Below are positions 1-10,162 of a DNA stretch of 64,000 bases, piece after piece. The notes beneath the pieces were generated by a model, which was not told where the DNA came from, ran no database searches, and saw only the letters and a program-made list of their open reading frames with translations. Every line of letters starts with the position of its first letter. Position 1 is the stretch's first letter. The DNA comes from Nemophila menziesii (taxonomy: Eukaryota > Streptophyta > Magnoliopsida > Boraginales > Hydrophyllaceae): contig JARWIR010000039.1 of assembly GCA_029959085.1 (NCBI GenBank), forward strand, positions 1,860,001-1,924,000, given 5' to 3'. The position numbers and the translations under genes are program-made.

Positions 1-15
1 CATATAAGAGGGGTG

Positions 16-38
16 AAATGGTATATTTTGTACCATTT
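16..38. repeat. Inverted repeat at unit start
   Basis: AAATGGTA and TACCATTT form perfect 8 bp arms around a 7-base loop. The sequence recurs at about the same offset in each unit. B units have AAATAGTA in the left arm, which weakens the stem by one pair. Function is unknown; it could be a small hairpin or a protein site. Confidence 0.6.
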
Positions 39-1092
39 TCAATAATATAGTGGAAATGTCTTACTCTACTGGGAAAAGATCGTTACAACACATATTTGTA
101 AATATTCCTAGTGTGATTCTTATATATATATCCAAAGTATTCCAATATATAAGGATGTAAGCACATATTGATCACATTATGCTTTCTTCATTGTAAATTT
201 ACGCAGCGCTTGAAAAGTACATTTGAAGACCTTTTATTTTAATATCTTTACTATTTTAATGATAAATGACCCATCATCCGAATTTTTTAAGTGTGATATA
301 TATTCTAGTAAAACTACCTATGAAATTTGAATTCATCTTCATTTTAAGGAACTAACCACTCATATTTCAAAGAAAGTATTTAATACAAAAATGGCGGTTT
401 TATTAATATGATCAACAATATAAGATTGTGAGGCGTTTAGACAATTTTGTCCCTTTACAAAAATGAATATATCGGGTGGGCTAGCCTATCTCACCGAAAA
501 TAACATTTTAGTAGTCCTAATAATAATATTAGTACTGAGAATCATATTCTGAAAAAATTAAATAAACAAACCAATAATACTCATAAGGATGGAACTTCTG
601 TTCATAGTTCGACCTATAAAAAATATTGCACCTAAAGTACATTTGCTTTACTCATAAAAAAGTGAACTTGATGAAAAAAGAAAGGAAGCAATGCTACGAA
701 TATATAACAAAATAAACATTATTTAATTTTTTTTTCATGTTTATGTTGTACTTTTTTTTTTCAAAATGTTGTATTTGATATTTAATAGTTGGACAGAGAA
801 AATGGAAGTTACTTTTGACAATATAAAAATGATACTACGTGGTTAAATGATAGATTGGATTTGAAATAAATTAAGGCTTTAAGATTTAACTTTAAAAATT
901 GTGGGGCAGAATGTTCTGTAAACAAAAGATATTTTTTTTTAAATTAAGCTTTGGTCAAAATAAAATATTAAAACTCAGGTAGACAATGGTCTCCCTAATA
1001 GGCAGCCCTGATTACACAAAAGGAAAAGAAGTTAGTTCCACCCTTAATTTGCAAGTGAAGCCTTTTATTTCCCTTTTTATGTTTTTCTAACA

Positions 1093-1101
1093 ATGGTAAG
1101 T
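1093..1101 (+). other. ATG followed by consensus splice donor, unit 1
   Basis: AACAATG is followed by GTAAGT, a perfect donor, and then a long T-rich stretch, in nearly all units. Units 9 and 12 have changed the donor to ATAAGT. No coding sequence upstream or acceptor with an open exon downstream could be supported, so this remains a sequence curiosity. Confidence 0.25.
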
Positions 1102-1934
1102 TTTTTATTGGTATTACATTATTAATTTTATTCTACGTGCCACTGTATAATTGATATTAATAAATAACTATACTGCCTCGTCTGCCGTAATAGGACAACA
1201 CTTATAACATAATGAAAAAACAAAAAAAAAGATAAAATTGTAAGAAACTCGAAAAAAATATAGGACTTAAATATTACATTTGCAAAATTAGAGACTAATT
1301 CCAAGAAAAAATTCAAATGTTAAGTTTGAAGAGTATTAACAATTCAATCATCATATTTTTTTATTCCTAAAATATCAAGGACTATAACATTTTCATAGAA
1401 ATATATTGCAAATTCTTTTTTAATTTTTATGTGAATTTTTTTGCATACTAAATAGACTGATAACTAAGAATACCCAACTAAAATTTTCAATATAAATAAT
1501 TCCAATAAATAAAAAATGACATGTTTCCAATAAAGTTCAAGTAATGAGTTTTCCAAACTAGGAGAAAATATATTTAAAAATAAAAAAACATAATCAATCA
1601 AATTTACAAATAACAATAATACTTTTCTTCCTATCCATTAGAAATGTCCAAAATAATGAAAAAGAGTATATCCATTATAAAGGAGAAATAATAAGCTATT
1701 TACAAGACAATAAAAAAAAGAATTGAACATTAACCTGTGAAAGAATTTTCAATTGAAATGGAATAATCAATCTAAAACAAAACAACACTTAAAGACAATC
1801 ATTACAAAAGGATGACACTATATATCAAATTTAAGTACAATTTACTAGTGTGATGTGTAATGTATAGATAAGAAATAGTTGGGGTTAGAGTTTGATATAA
1901 TAAATAGTTGTGTTATGTGTTATGTACAATTAAA

Positions 1935-1966
1935 GGTATAATACTTATACCGATACTCGTATAAGT
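1935..1966. repeat. Two overlapping inverted repeats, unit 1
   Basis: GGTATAATACTTATACC (1935-1951) has 7 bp arms and a 3-base loop. ACTTATAC (1943-1950) pairs perfectly with GTATAAGT (1959-1966). The two hairpins share bases and so exclude each other. The same pair occurs in unit 2 at 6638-6669 and in all other full-length A units. Confidence 0.65.
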
Positions 1967-1989
1967 AACTTTTTTATTAATATATTTTT

Positions 1990-2360
1990 TTACCTTTTGG
2001 TTAATTGAATAAATTTTGAGTTATCCTTTTTTTATTATAACATAACATATAAATTTGATTATGGTTTATTTTTAATTCTTTATACAATAAGTGCGATTAG
2101 TTTTTTTTTTTTGTTATTTATATAATTTGATGAATTTTCAGTTGTTTTTATTATCATAATATATTATATATATTTAATTATGATGTATTTTTATTCTTAA
2201 TACAGTAAGGTCCAATTGTTTTTGTTATTATGTAGTTTATTAAATTTTGATATTTTATCTTATTTGAATTGATACTAGTAAATTGTGATTTAGATGTATT
2301 TCATCTTTGTTTATTAAGATTTTGAATTCTTTATTTCCTTAATATCTTTATTATATATAG
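1990..2360. repeat. Degenerate ~115 bp tandem repeats, unit 1
   Basis: The segment around TATTATAACATAAC (2033), with GATTATGGTTTATTTTTAA and an ACAATAAGTGCGATTAG end, is clearly related to the next one around TATTATCATAAT (2149), with TTATGATGTATTTTTATTC and an ACAGTAAGGTCCAATTG end. A third, more diverged copy follows to about 2360. The spacing is 116 bp here and 113 bp in unit 2. Confidence 0.6.
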
Positions 2361-2451
2361 ACAAGCAATAATAAAATATCAAAAGAAAATTTGTAGCCAT
2401 TACAATCTAAAACATTGACTAGACTTGACTAAGAAGCAAGAAAACAGATCA

Positions 2452-2718
2452 TCACTTCATCCTTTCCAAACTCCCAGAAGCAGCTGCTGGGATACCTAGT
2501 GGAGTATTGGAATGTGAAGATGGATTGGTTAAACTCCCATCCCGAATGTTACTTCCTTGAAGATTAAGATTATCATAGCTCTTGTTGAAGAAATTATGCG
2601 TTTCTTGTTGTACGCATTATCTGGTTTGGCTATTTCTTTTATTGATGAACTTGATGTGACGTTAGCTAGGCTGGTGTAAGATTTGGATTTACTAGCATAG
2701 AACTATTATAGGCCTCTC
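2452..2718 (-). pseudogene. Exon remnant, unit 1 (A form, frameshifted)
   Basis: Reading the minus strand, a pyrimidine-rich tract ending TTGTTCAG precedes GAGAGGCC, as at an acceptor. The following ~267 bp keep a frame with recognisable pieces (SSSSMKEIAKPDNAYNKKR, then NFFNKSYDNLNLQ, then SLERMK and a TGA at 2452-2454), but 19 nt present in B units (AAAATAATGATGGCACATG) are missing, which breaks the frame. A 12 nt addition relative to B adds four codons (PLGI) without changing frame. I do not recognise the family. AATAAAG (minus strand, 2346-2352) lies about 100 bp downstream and could be a polyadenylation signal. Confidence 0.4.
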
Positions 2719-3664
2719 CTGAACAAGTCAAACAAGATACAATTTGTTAAAAAAAAAACAAAAACAAAAATATGTGGATTCACTTAATATATCATATATA
2801 AATCATTTTAAATTCCCCAACCCTTGACCAGAAAAAAAAACTCCAAATTATTTTGTCGTATTAAAATAACTACGATGTCCTAATTGGCTAATGGCATTCA
2901 TACATAGAATACTTTTAAAACGGCATTCATATCAATCTGTAAGATTTACCATTCCTTTGATAAAATTTAGTTTATAATGTATAGAAATATATACTACCTT
3001 ACATAAACAACATTATACATTAGTGTATTATGTCTTTATAATTTTATCAAATCACCATTGAATCCATTTAAGTCTAAAACAAATTCATGTTCTCCCTCAA
3101 TTTATTTAAAAACTAATTTTATACAAACCCCATATAGCTGCTACATTACATGATAGGAAAATCAAGCAGAGTGCACTTTTTCTATAATTGACATCCAAAT
3201 ACAAAACAATTAACAAAGAAAAATTAAAATACAAATTAACCAAAGAAATTTAGCTTTGAAATAAGATGTAAAAATTGGTTTTTCAGAAAAAGAGTTTTAA
3301 ACAGGACAGGAAAGCATAAATCCATTATAAACAAGAAAAAATAATTTTAGATCCAATAAATAAATAATCTATTTACAAGGGATCAATGAAAATAAATAAA
3401 TAAATTTAAACCTGGCCAAAATTTGTCTTATTGAAATTGAATGGTCATCAATCAGAAAAATGAAACACTTGACAGGAAGAGAAGAAGATCGACAGCTAAA
3501 AAAATGACATTGAAAAAAGGATGCATCAAAGTATTAAATATATTTTAAGAAATAATTTGAAGAAAATAATACATATAGTACAGAGTACTGATTGTTTTGT
3601 GTGTGTAATGTGTTATTTATATCTTGGAAAGGGTGGAGCCTAAAGTTCGATATTAGGAAAGCAG

Positions 3665-3893
3665 GCGGCGCTAGGGTTTTTGATATAAAAAATGGAAGAA
3701 GAAGATGTTATATAGGGCTATCAAGCAGATGAACCCAGTACAAACGATCTTAAAAACCAAACTCACCTTTGATGGCCCAATAGGTTACAAAAATTTATTT
3801 TTCTTGGGCTTGGGCCAATCTATAGATTAGGACTCTCTAGTGAAGTGACTTAATATTTATTCACTTGGCACACGCTATTATATAATATACCAC
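3665..3893. promoter_or_regulatory. Bidirectional promoter-like block, unit 1
   Basis: On the minus strand, CTATATAA (within 3704-3715) lies about 30 bp before AAACCCTAG (3671-3679), which continues into GCGCCGCC like a plant 5' leader. Site II-type elements are GGCCCAA (3774-3780) and TTGGGCTTGGGCC (3804-3816). On the plus strand, a TATA-like TATAATATAC lies at 3881-3890. Telo-box plus site II combinations are known from plant ribosomal-protein and cell-cycle promoters, where TCP factors bind site II. A second TATAAATA on the minus strand is at 3614-3621. Confidence 0.5.
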
Positions 3894-4018
3894 ATTCTTA
3901 TCTCATCTCTCTTGAAACAATACAAAATCCTAATCTCATGCCTTTTTCAATTTGTGTGCAATCTATCTCGATACTCTTATAGTAAAATAACCTTCAAAGT
4001 ACTCATTCATCTAACAAT

Positions 4019-4096
4019 ATGGTTTGTATTTATATGAGATTCAATGTTCTAAAGTGGTTGATGTTTTTACCATGTTTAGTTCTTTCTACTCTGTAA
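4019..4096 (+). other. Small ORF, unit 1 (25 codons, candidate)
   Basis: An ATG-initiated frame ends in TAA at 4094-4096, about 130 bp downstream of the plus-side TATA. The peptide begins MVCIYMRF and is hydrophobic in its second half (LMFLPCLVL). It is the first ATG of the longest frame in the leader. The sequence after ATG, GTTTGT, could instead be a splice donor, which would make ATG the end of a first exon. No known family is recognised. Confidence 0.22.
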
Positions 4097-6701
4097 CTAA
4101 TATGTTTTTGAAAATTGGTATATAACGCGTCATTAATTTTTTTTAATTGCATATAATTTGTTTATCATTTATAATAGAATAATTATTATGCAAAGAATTT
4201 GAGATTAAACTTGACTATATTATCAGTTTCTTAAAAAGTTTTAACACTTTAATTTTATAACTATATGGTTTTTTAGATTGATGAAGTCGAGTATTTACAA
4301 GATTCTTAGATACTTTTAATATTGAGACATGCTTGAAAGTACCGATAATTGAGTTGTTGTCATTAATGATACTAGTTAAACATAATATTTTGCATCAAAG
4401 TAGATATTGATGATCTGTTGTTTTACGACATCTTGCATTCTTAATAAGGATAACACACAATTTATACACTTATGTTTACAAGTTTTGATTGGTGATAGAA
4501 TAATAAACATTATCCATTAGCAGAAATAGCGTTTTGACATCTTTTGGGTCTTTTTGGAAGTGTTTTGAGATCTTTTTGGGCCTTTTCAAGATGGGATTGT
4601 CCTTCACAAGTAGCAAATATTTAAGTCCATTAAAAAAACTTTCGATGACACTCTGATACTCAAGTTAATAATAAATTTATGATAAAGTCCTTAAACAAGG
4701 GTGCATATAAGAGGGGTGAAATGGTATATTTTGTACCATTTTCAATAATATAGTGGAAATGTCTTACTCTACTGGGAAAAGATCGTTACAACACATATTT
4801 ATAAATATTCCTAGTGTGATTCTTATATATATATCCAAAGTATTCTTATATATAAAGATGTAAGCACATATTGATCACATTATGCTTTCTTCATTGTAAA
4901 TTTACGCACCGCTTGAAAAGTACATTTGAAGACCTTTTATTTTGATATCTTTACTATTTTAATGATTAATGACCCATCATCTGATTTTTTTAAGTGTGAT
5001 ATATTCTAGTAAAACTACCTATGAAATTTCAATTAATCATCATTTTTAAGGAACTAACCACTCATATTTCAAAGAAAGTATTTAATACAAAAATGGCGGG
5101 TTTATTGATATTTTCAACAATATAAGATTGTGAGGCGTTTAGACATTTTTGTCCCTTTACAAGAATGAATATATCGGGTGGGCTTGCCTATCTCACCGAA
5201 AATAACATTTTAGTACTCCTAATAATAATATTAGTATTGAGAATCATATTCTGAAAAATTAAATAAACAACCCAATAATACTCATAAGGATGGAACTTCT
5301 GTTCATAGTTCGACCTATAAAAAATATTGCACCTAAAGTACATTTGCTTTACTCATAAAAAAAGTGAACTTGATGAAAAAAGAAAGGAAGCAATGCTACG
5401 AATATATAACAAAATAAACATTATTTAATTTTTTTTTCATGTTGATGTTGTACTTTTTTTGTCAAAATGTTGTATTTGATATTTAATAGTTGAACAGAGA
5501 AAATGGAATTTACTTTTGACAATATAAATATGATACTACGTGGTTAAATGATAGATTGGATTTGAAATAAATTAAGGCTTTAAGGTTTAACTTTAAAAAT
5601 TGTGGGGCAGAATGTTCTGTGAACAAAAGATATTTTTTTTTTAAATTAAGCTTTGGTCAAAATAGAATATTAAAACTCAGGTAGACAATGGTCTCCCTAA
5701 TAGGCAGCCATGATTACACAAAAGCAAAAGAGGTTAGTTCCACCCTTAACTTGCAAGTGAAGCCTTTTATTTCCCTTTATATGTTTTTCTAACAATGGTA
5801 AGTTTTTTTATTGTCATTACATTATTAATTTTATTCCACGTGCCACTGTATAATTGATATTAATAAATAACTATACCGCCTCGTCTGCCGTAATAGGACA
5901 ACACTTATAACATAATGAATAAACAAAAAAAAAAGATAAAATTGTAACAAACTCGAAAAAAATATAGGACTTAAATATTACATTTGCAAAATTAGAGACT
6001 AATTCCAAGAAAAAATTCAAATGTTAAGTTTGAACAGTATTAACAATTCAATCATCATATTTTTTTATTCCTAAAATATCAAGGACTATAACATTTTCAT
6101 AGAAATATATTGCAAATTCTTTTTTAATTTTTATGTGAATTTTTTTGCATACTAAATAGACTGATAACTAAGAATACCCAACTAAAATTTTCAATATAAA
6201 TAATTCCAATAAATAAAAAATGACATGTTTCCAATAAAGTTCAAGTAATGAGTTTTCCAAACTAGGAGAAAATATATTTAAAAATAAAAAAACTAATCAA
6301 TTAAATTTACAAATAACAATAATACTTTTCTTCCTATCCATTAGAAATATCCAAAATAATGAAAAAGAGTATATTCATTATAAAGGAGAAATAATAAGCT
6401 ATTTACAAGACAATAAAAAAAAGAATTGAACATTAACATGTTAAAGAATTTTCAATTTAAATGGAATAATCAATCTAAAACAAAACAACACTTAAAGACA
6501 ATCATTCCAAAAGGATGACACTATATATCAAATTTAAGTACAATTTACTAGTGTGATGTGTAATGTATAGATAAGAAATAGTTGGGGTTAGAGTTTGATA
6601 TAATAAATAGTTGTGTTATGTTTTATGTACAATTAAAGGTATAATACTTATACCGATACTCGTATAAGTAACTTTTTTTATTAATATATTTTTTTACCTT
6701 T

Positions 6702-7045
6702 TGGTTAATTGAATAAATTTTGAGTTATCCTTTTTTTATTATAACTTAACATATAAAGTTAATTATGGTTTATTTTTAATTCTTTATACAATAAGTGCGA
6801 TTAGTTTTTTTTTGTTATTTATATCATTTGTTGAATTTTCAGTTGTTTTTATTATCATAACATATTATATATAGTTAATTATGATGTATTTTTATTCTTA
6901 ATACAGTAAGGTCCAATTGTTTTTGTTATTATATAGTTTATTAAATTTTGATATTTTATCTTATTTGAATTGATACTAGTAAATTGTGATTTAGATGTAT
7001 TTCATCTTTGTTTATTAAGAATTATTTATTTCCTAAATATCTTTA
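6702..7045. repeat. Degenerate ~113 bp tandem repeats, unit 2
   Basis: It has the same three-copy arrangement as in unit 1. TATTAT anchors are at 6737 and 6850. The poly-T tract between copies is shorter than in unit 1, which accounts for the shorter period. Confidence 0.6.
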
Positions 7046-7146
7046 TTATATACAGACAAGTAAGAATAAAATATCAAAAGAAAATTTGTAGCCATTACAG
7101 TCTAAAACATTGACTAGACTTGACTAGGAAGCAAGAAAACAGATCA

Positions 7147-7413
7147 TCACTTCATCCTTTCCAAACTCCCAGAAGCAGCTGCTGGGATACCTAGTGGATT
7201 ATTGGAATGTGAAGATGGATTGGTTAAACTCCCATCCCGAATGTTACTTCCTTGAAGATTAAGATTATCATAGCTCTTGTTGAAGAAATTATGCGTTTCT
7301 TGTTGTACGCATTATCTGGTTTGGCTATTTCTTTTATGGATGAACTTGATGTGACGTTAGCTAGGCTGGTGTAAGATTTGGATTTACCAGCATAGAACTA
7401 TTATAGGCCTCTC
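7147..7413 (-). pseudogene. Exon remnant, unit 2 (A form, frameshifted)
   Basis: It has the same A structure as in unit 1, with the same 19 nt loss and four-codon addition. The acceptor-like end reads TTTAG before GAGAGG, where unit 1 has TTCAG. The change from ACTCCA to AATCCA near 7200 is shared with unit 3. Confidence 0.38.
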
Positions 7414-8358
7414 CTAAACAAGTCAAACAAGATACAAAATGTTAAAAAAAAATAAAAACAAAAATATGTGGATTCACTTAATATATCATATATAAATCAT
7501 TTTAAATTCCCCAACCCTTGACCAGAAAAAAAACTCCAAATTATTTTGTCGTATTAAAATGACTACGATGTCCTAATTGGCTAATGGCATTCATACATAG
7601 AATACTTTTAAAACGGCATTCATATCAATCTGTAAGATTTACCATTCCTTCTATAAAATTTAGTTTATAATGTATAGAAATATATACTACCTTACATAAA
7701 CAACATTATACATTAGTCTATTATGTCTTTATAATTTTATCAAATCACCATTGAATCCATTTAAGTCTAAAACAAATTCATGTTCTTCCTCAATTTATTT
7801 AAAAACTAATTTTATACAAACCCCATATAGGTGCTACATTACATGACAAGAAAATCAATCAGAGTGCACTTTTTCTGTAATTGACATCCAAATACAAAAC
7901 AATTAACAAAGAAAAATTAAAATACAAATTAACCAAAGAAATTTAGCTTTGAAATAAGATGTAAAAATTGGTTTTTCAGAAAAGGAGTTGTAAACAGGGC
8001 AGGAGAGCATATATCCATTATAAACAAGAAAAAATAATTTTAGATCCAATAAATAAATAATCTCTTTACAAGGGATCAATGAAAATAAATAAATAAATTC
8101 AAACCTAGCCAAAATTTGTCTTATTGAAATTGAATGGTCATCAATCAGAAAAAAGAAACACTTGACTGGAAGAGAAGAAGATCAACAGCGAAAAAAATGA
8201 CATTGAAAAAAGGATGTATCAAAGTATTAAATATATTTTAAGTAATAATTTGAGGAAAATAATACATATAGTATAGAGTACTGATTATTTTGTGTGTGTA
8301 ATGTGTTATTTATATCTTGGAAAGGGTGGAGCCTAAAGTTCGATATTAGGAAAGCAGG

Positions 8359-8585
8359 CGGCGCTAGGGTTTTTGATATAAAAAATGGAAGAAGAAGATG
8401 TTATATAGGGCTATCAACCAGATGAACCCAGTACAAAGGATCCTAAAAACCAAACTCACCTTTGATGGCCCAATAGGTTTCAAAATTAAATTTTCTTGGG
8501 CTTGGGCCAATCTACAGATTAGGACTCTCTGGTGAAGTGACTTAATATTTATTCACTTGGCACACACTATTATATAGTATACCAC
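8359..8585. promoter_or_regulatory. Bidirectional promoter-like block, unit 2
   Basis: All elements are present: the telo-box from 8364, GGCCCAAT at 8468-8475 and TTGGGCTTGGGCC at 8496-8508. The plus-side TATA reads TATATAGTATACC, where unit 1 reads TATATAATATACC. Confidence 0.5.
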
Positions 8586-8710
8586 ATTCTTATCTCATCT
8601 CTCTTGATACAATACAAAATCCTAATCTCATGCCTTTTTCAATTTGTGTCCAATCTATCTCGATACTCTTATAGTAAAATAACCTTCAAAGTACTCATTA
8701 ATCTAACAAT

Positions 8711-8788
8711 ATGGTTTGTATTTATATGAGATTCAATGTTCTAAAGTGGTTGATGTTTTTACCATGTTTAGTTCTTTCTACTCTGTAA
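8711..8788 (+). other. Small ORF, unit 2 (25 codons, candidate)
   Basis: It has the same translation as unit 1 and the same TAA stop. Confidence 0.2.
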
Positions 8789-8820
8789 CTTATATGGTTT
8801 TGAAAATTGGTACATAAGGC

Positions 8821-9008
8821 GTCATTAATTTTTTGTAATTGCATATAATTTGTTGAATTATCATACTATAACTTATTTGAAATAATATACATTTAGTATA
8901 TTTATATGATATACAAGTAAAATGTGTTTTAGATGTTTTTGATATTTGTTTATTGAAAATTTCAATTATTTTATTTTCTTAATATGTTTATCATTTATAA
9001 TAGAATAA
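8821..9008. repeat. Distant copy of the degenerate repeat, unit 2
   Basis: AAGTAAAATGTGTTTTAGATG and the following TTTGTTTATTG...TTTATTTTCTTAATATG segment align with the third copy in the left arm of the same unit (AGTAAATTGTGATTTAGATG, TTTGTTTATTAAG, TTTCCTAAATATC). The two lie about 2 kb apart in direct orientation. Unit 1 has lost most of this copy, and B units have lost its middle part. Confidence 0.5.
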
Positions 9009-9643
9009 TTATTATGCAAAGAATTTGAGATTAAACTTGACTATATTATCAGTTTCTTAAAAGGTTTTAACACTTTAATTTTATAACTATATGGTTTTTT
9101 AGATGGATGAACTCGAGTATTTACAAGATTCTTAGATACTTTTAATATTGAGACATGATTGAAAGTACCGATAATAGAGTGGTTGTCATTAATGATACTA
9201 GTTAAACATAATATTCTGCATCAAAGTAGATATTGATGGTATGTTGTTTTACGACATCTTGCATTCTTAATAAGGATAACACACAATTTATACACTTATG
9301 TTTACAAGTTTTGATTGGAGATAGAATAATAAATATTATCCATTAGCAGAAATACCGCTTTGACATCTTTTGGGTCTTTTTGGAAGTGTTTTGAGATCTT
9401 TTTGGGCCTTTTCAAGATGGGATTGTCCTTCACAAGTAGCAAATATTTAAGTCCACTAAAAAAACTTTTGATGACACTCTGGTACTCAAGTTAATAATAA
9501 ATTTATGATAAAGTCCTCAAACAAGGGTGCATATAATAGGGGTGAAATGGTATATTTTGTACCATTTTAATAGTGGAAATATCTTACTCTACTGGGAAAA
9601 GATCGTTACAACACATATTTGTAAATATTCCTAGTGTGATTCT

Positions 9644-9666
9644 TATATATATATATATATATATAT
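9644..9666. repeat. TA dinucleotide run, unit 3
   Basis: An uninterrupted TA run of 23 bases is present where other units have about 10-14. Unit 4 has the same length, consistent with their common left end. Confidence 0.9.
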
Positions 9667-10047
9667 CCAAAGTATTCTTATATATAAAGATGTAAGCACA
9701 TATTGATCACATTATGCTTTCTTCATTGTAAATTTACGCACCGCTTGAAAAGTACATTTGAAGACCTTTTATTTTAATATCTTTACTATTTTAATGATTA
9801 ATGACCCATCATCTGAATTTTTTAAGTGTGATATATTCTAGTAAAACTACCTATGAAATTTCAATCAATCATCATTTTTAAGGAACTAACCACTCATATT
9901 TCAAAGAAAGTATTTAATACAAAAATGGCGGGTTTATTGATATGTTAAACAATATAAGATTGTGAGGCGTTTAGACAATTTTGTCCCTTTACAAGAATGA
10001 ATATATCGGGTGGGCTTGCCTATCTCACCGAAATAACATTTTAGTAA

Positions 10048-10162
10048 TCCTAATAATAATATTAGTATTGAGAATCATATTCTGAAAAATTAAATAAACA
10101 ACCCAATAATACTCATAAGGATGGAACTTCTGTTCATAGTTCGACCTATAAAAAATATTGCA
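10048..10162. other. Unequal crossover interval in unit 3
   Basis: Base 10047 has the unit 4 state (TAGTAATCC; unit 2 has TAGTACTCC). Base 10163 has the unit 2 state (CACCTAAAG; unit 4 has CATCTAAAG). The 115 bases between them are identical in units 2, 3 and 4. Confidence 0.87.

Larger units (their letters stand above)
1..4703. repeat. Array unit 1 (4703 bp, subfamily A)
   Basis: This is the first complete unit and serves as the reference map. Bases 1-2300 are a gene-free AT-rich arm with an inverted repeat at 16-38, a donor-like ATG|GTAAGT at 1093-1101, overlapping hairpins at 1935-1966 and degenerate ~115 bp repeats at about 1990-2360. A minus-strand exon remnant lies at 2452-2718, an AT-rich stretch with candidate intron borders at 2719-3640, a bidirectional promoter-like block at 3665-3893, a plus-strand leader with a small ORF to 4096, and a gene-free tail to 4703. 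Compared with unit 2, 134 bp are missing near 4159, between two TGTT tetramers, which removes a copy of the degenerate repeat. The phase of the unit start is arbitrary. Confidence 0.97.
4704..9529. repeat. Array unit 2 (4826 bp, subfamily A)
   Basis: This full-length A unit follows unit 1 directly and is collinear with it from end to end. It retains the 134 bp segment (8851-8984) missing from unit 1 and has an intact G-box CACGTG at 5837-5842 where unit 1 reads TACGTG. From about 5333 to its end it is nearly identical to unit 3, while its first 500 bp differ from unit 3 at many sites. That pattern marks it as one parent of the unit 3 hybrid. Stretches outside the listed exon remnant, promoter and small ORF hold only AT-rich sequence with no open frame I would support. 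Confidence 0.97.

Noticed and set aside
925..950. Heat-shock-element-like GAA-TTC-GAA pattern in AGAATGTTCTGTGAAC (best seen in unit 2 near 5611-5626)
   Set aside because: The second spacing is three bases instead of two, unit 1 lacks the third GAA, and no promoter elements are nearby. Chance occurrence is likely.
1128..1316. Hydrophobic minus-strand ORF of about 62 codons, recurring near the same place in several units
   Set aside because: It starts with TTG, not ATG, has no internal ATG giving a useful length, and is broken in units 2, 5, 8, 10 and 13. T-rich minus-strand sequence easily gives Phe, Leu and Ile rich frames. Recurrence follows from unit duplication.
2998..3181. A second minus-strand exon between the leader and the exon remnant (acceptor near 3182, donor near 2997 in unit 1)
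   Set aside because: The borders resemble splice sites (TATAG before AAAAAG, and AAG before GTAGTA), but the ~184 bp between them contain many stops and show no coding character. It could be noncoding exon or plain intron, so it is not listed as a feature.
3671..3681. Telomere sequence inside the array
   Set aside because: There is only one CTAGGG-type motif per unit with no tandem TTTAGGG copies. Its place beside a TATA and site II elements fits a telo-box better.
7903..8112. Minus-strand ORF of 69 codons in units 2 and 3
   Set aside because: It starts with TTG, is found only in two units that are recent duplicates and is interrupted in the others.
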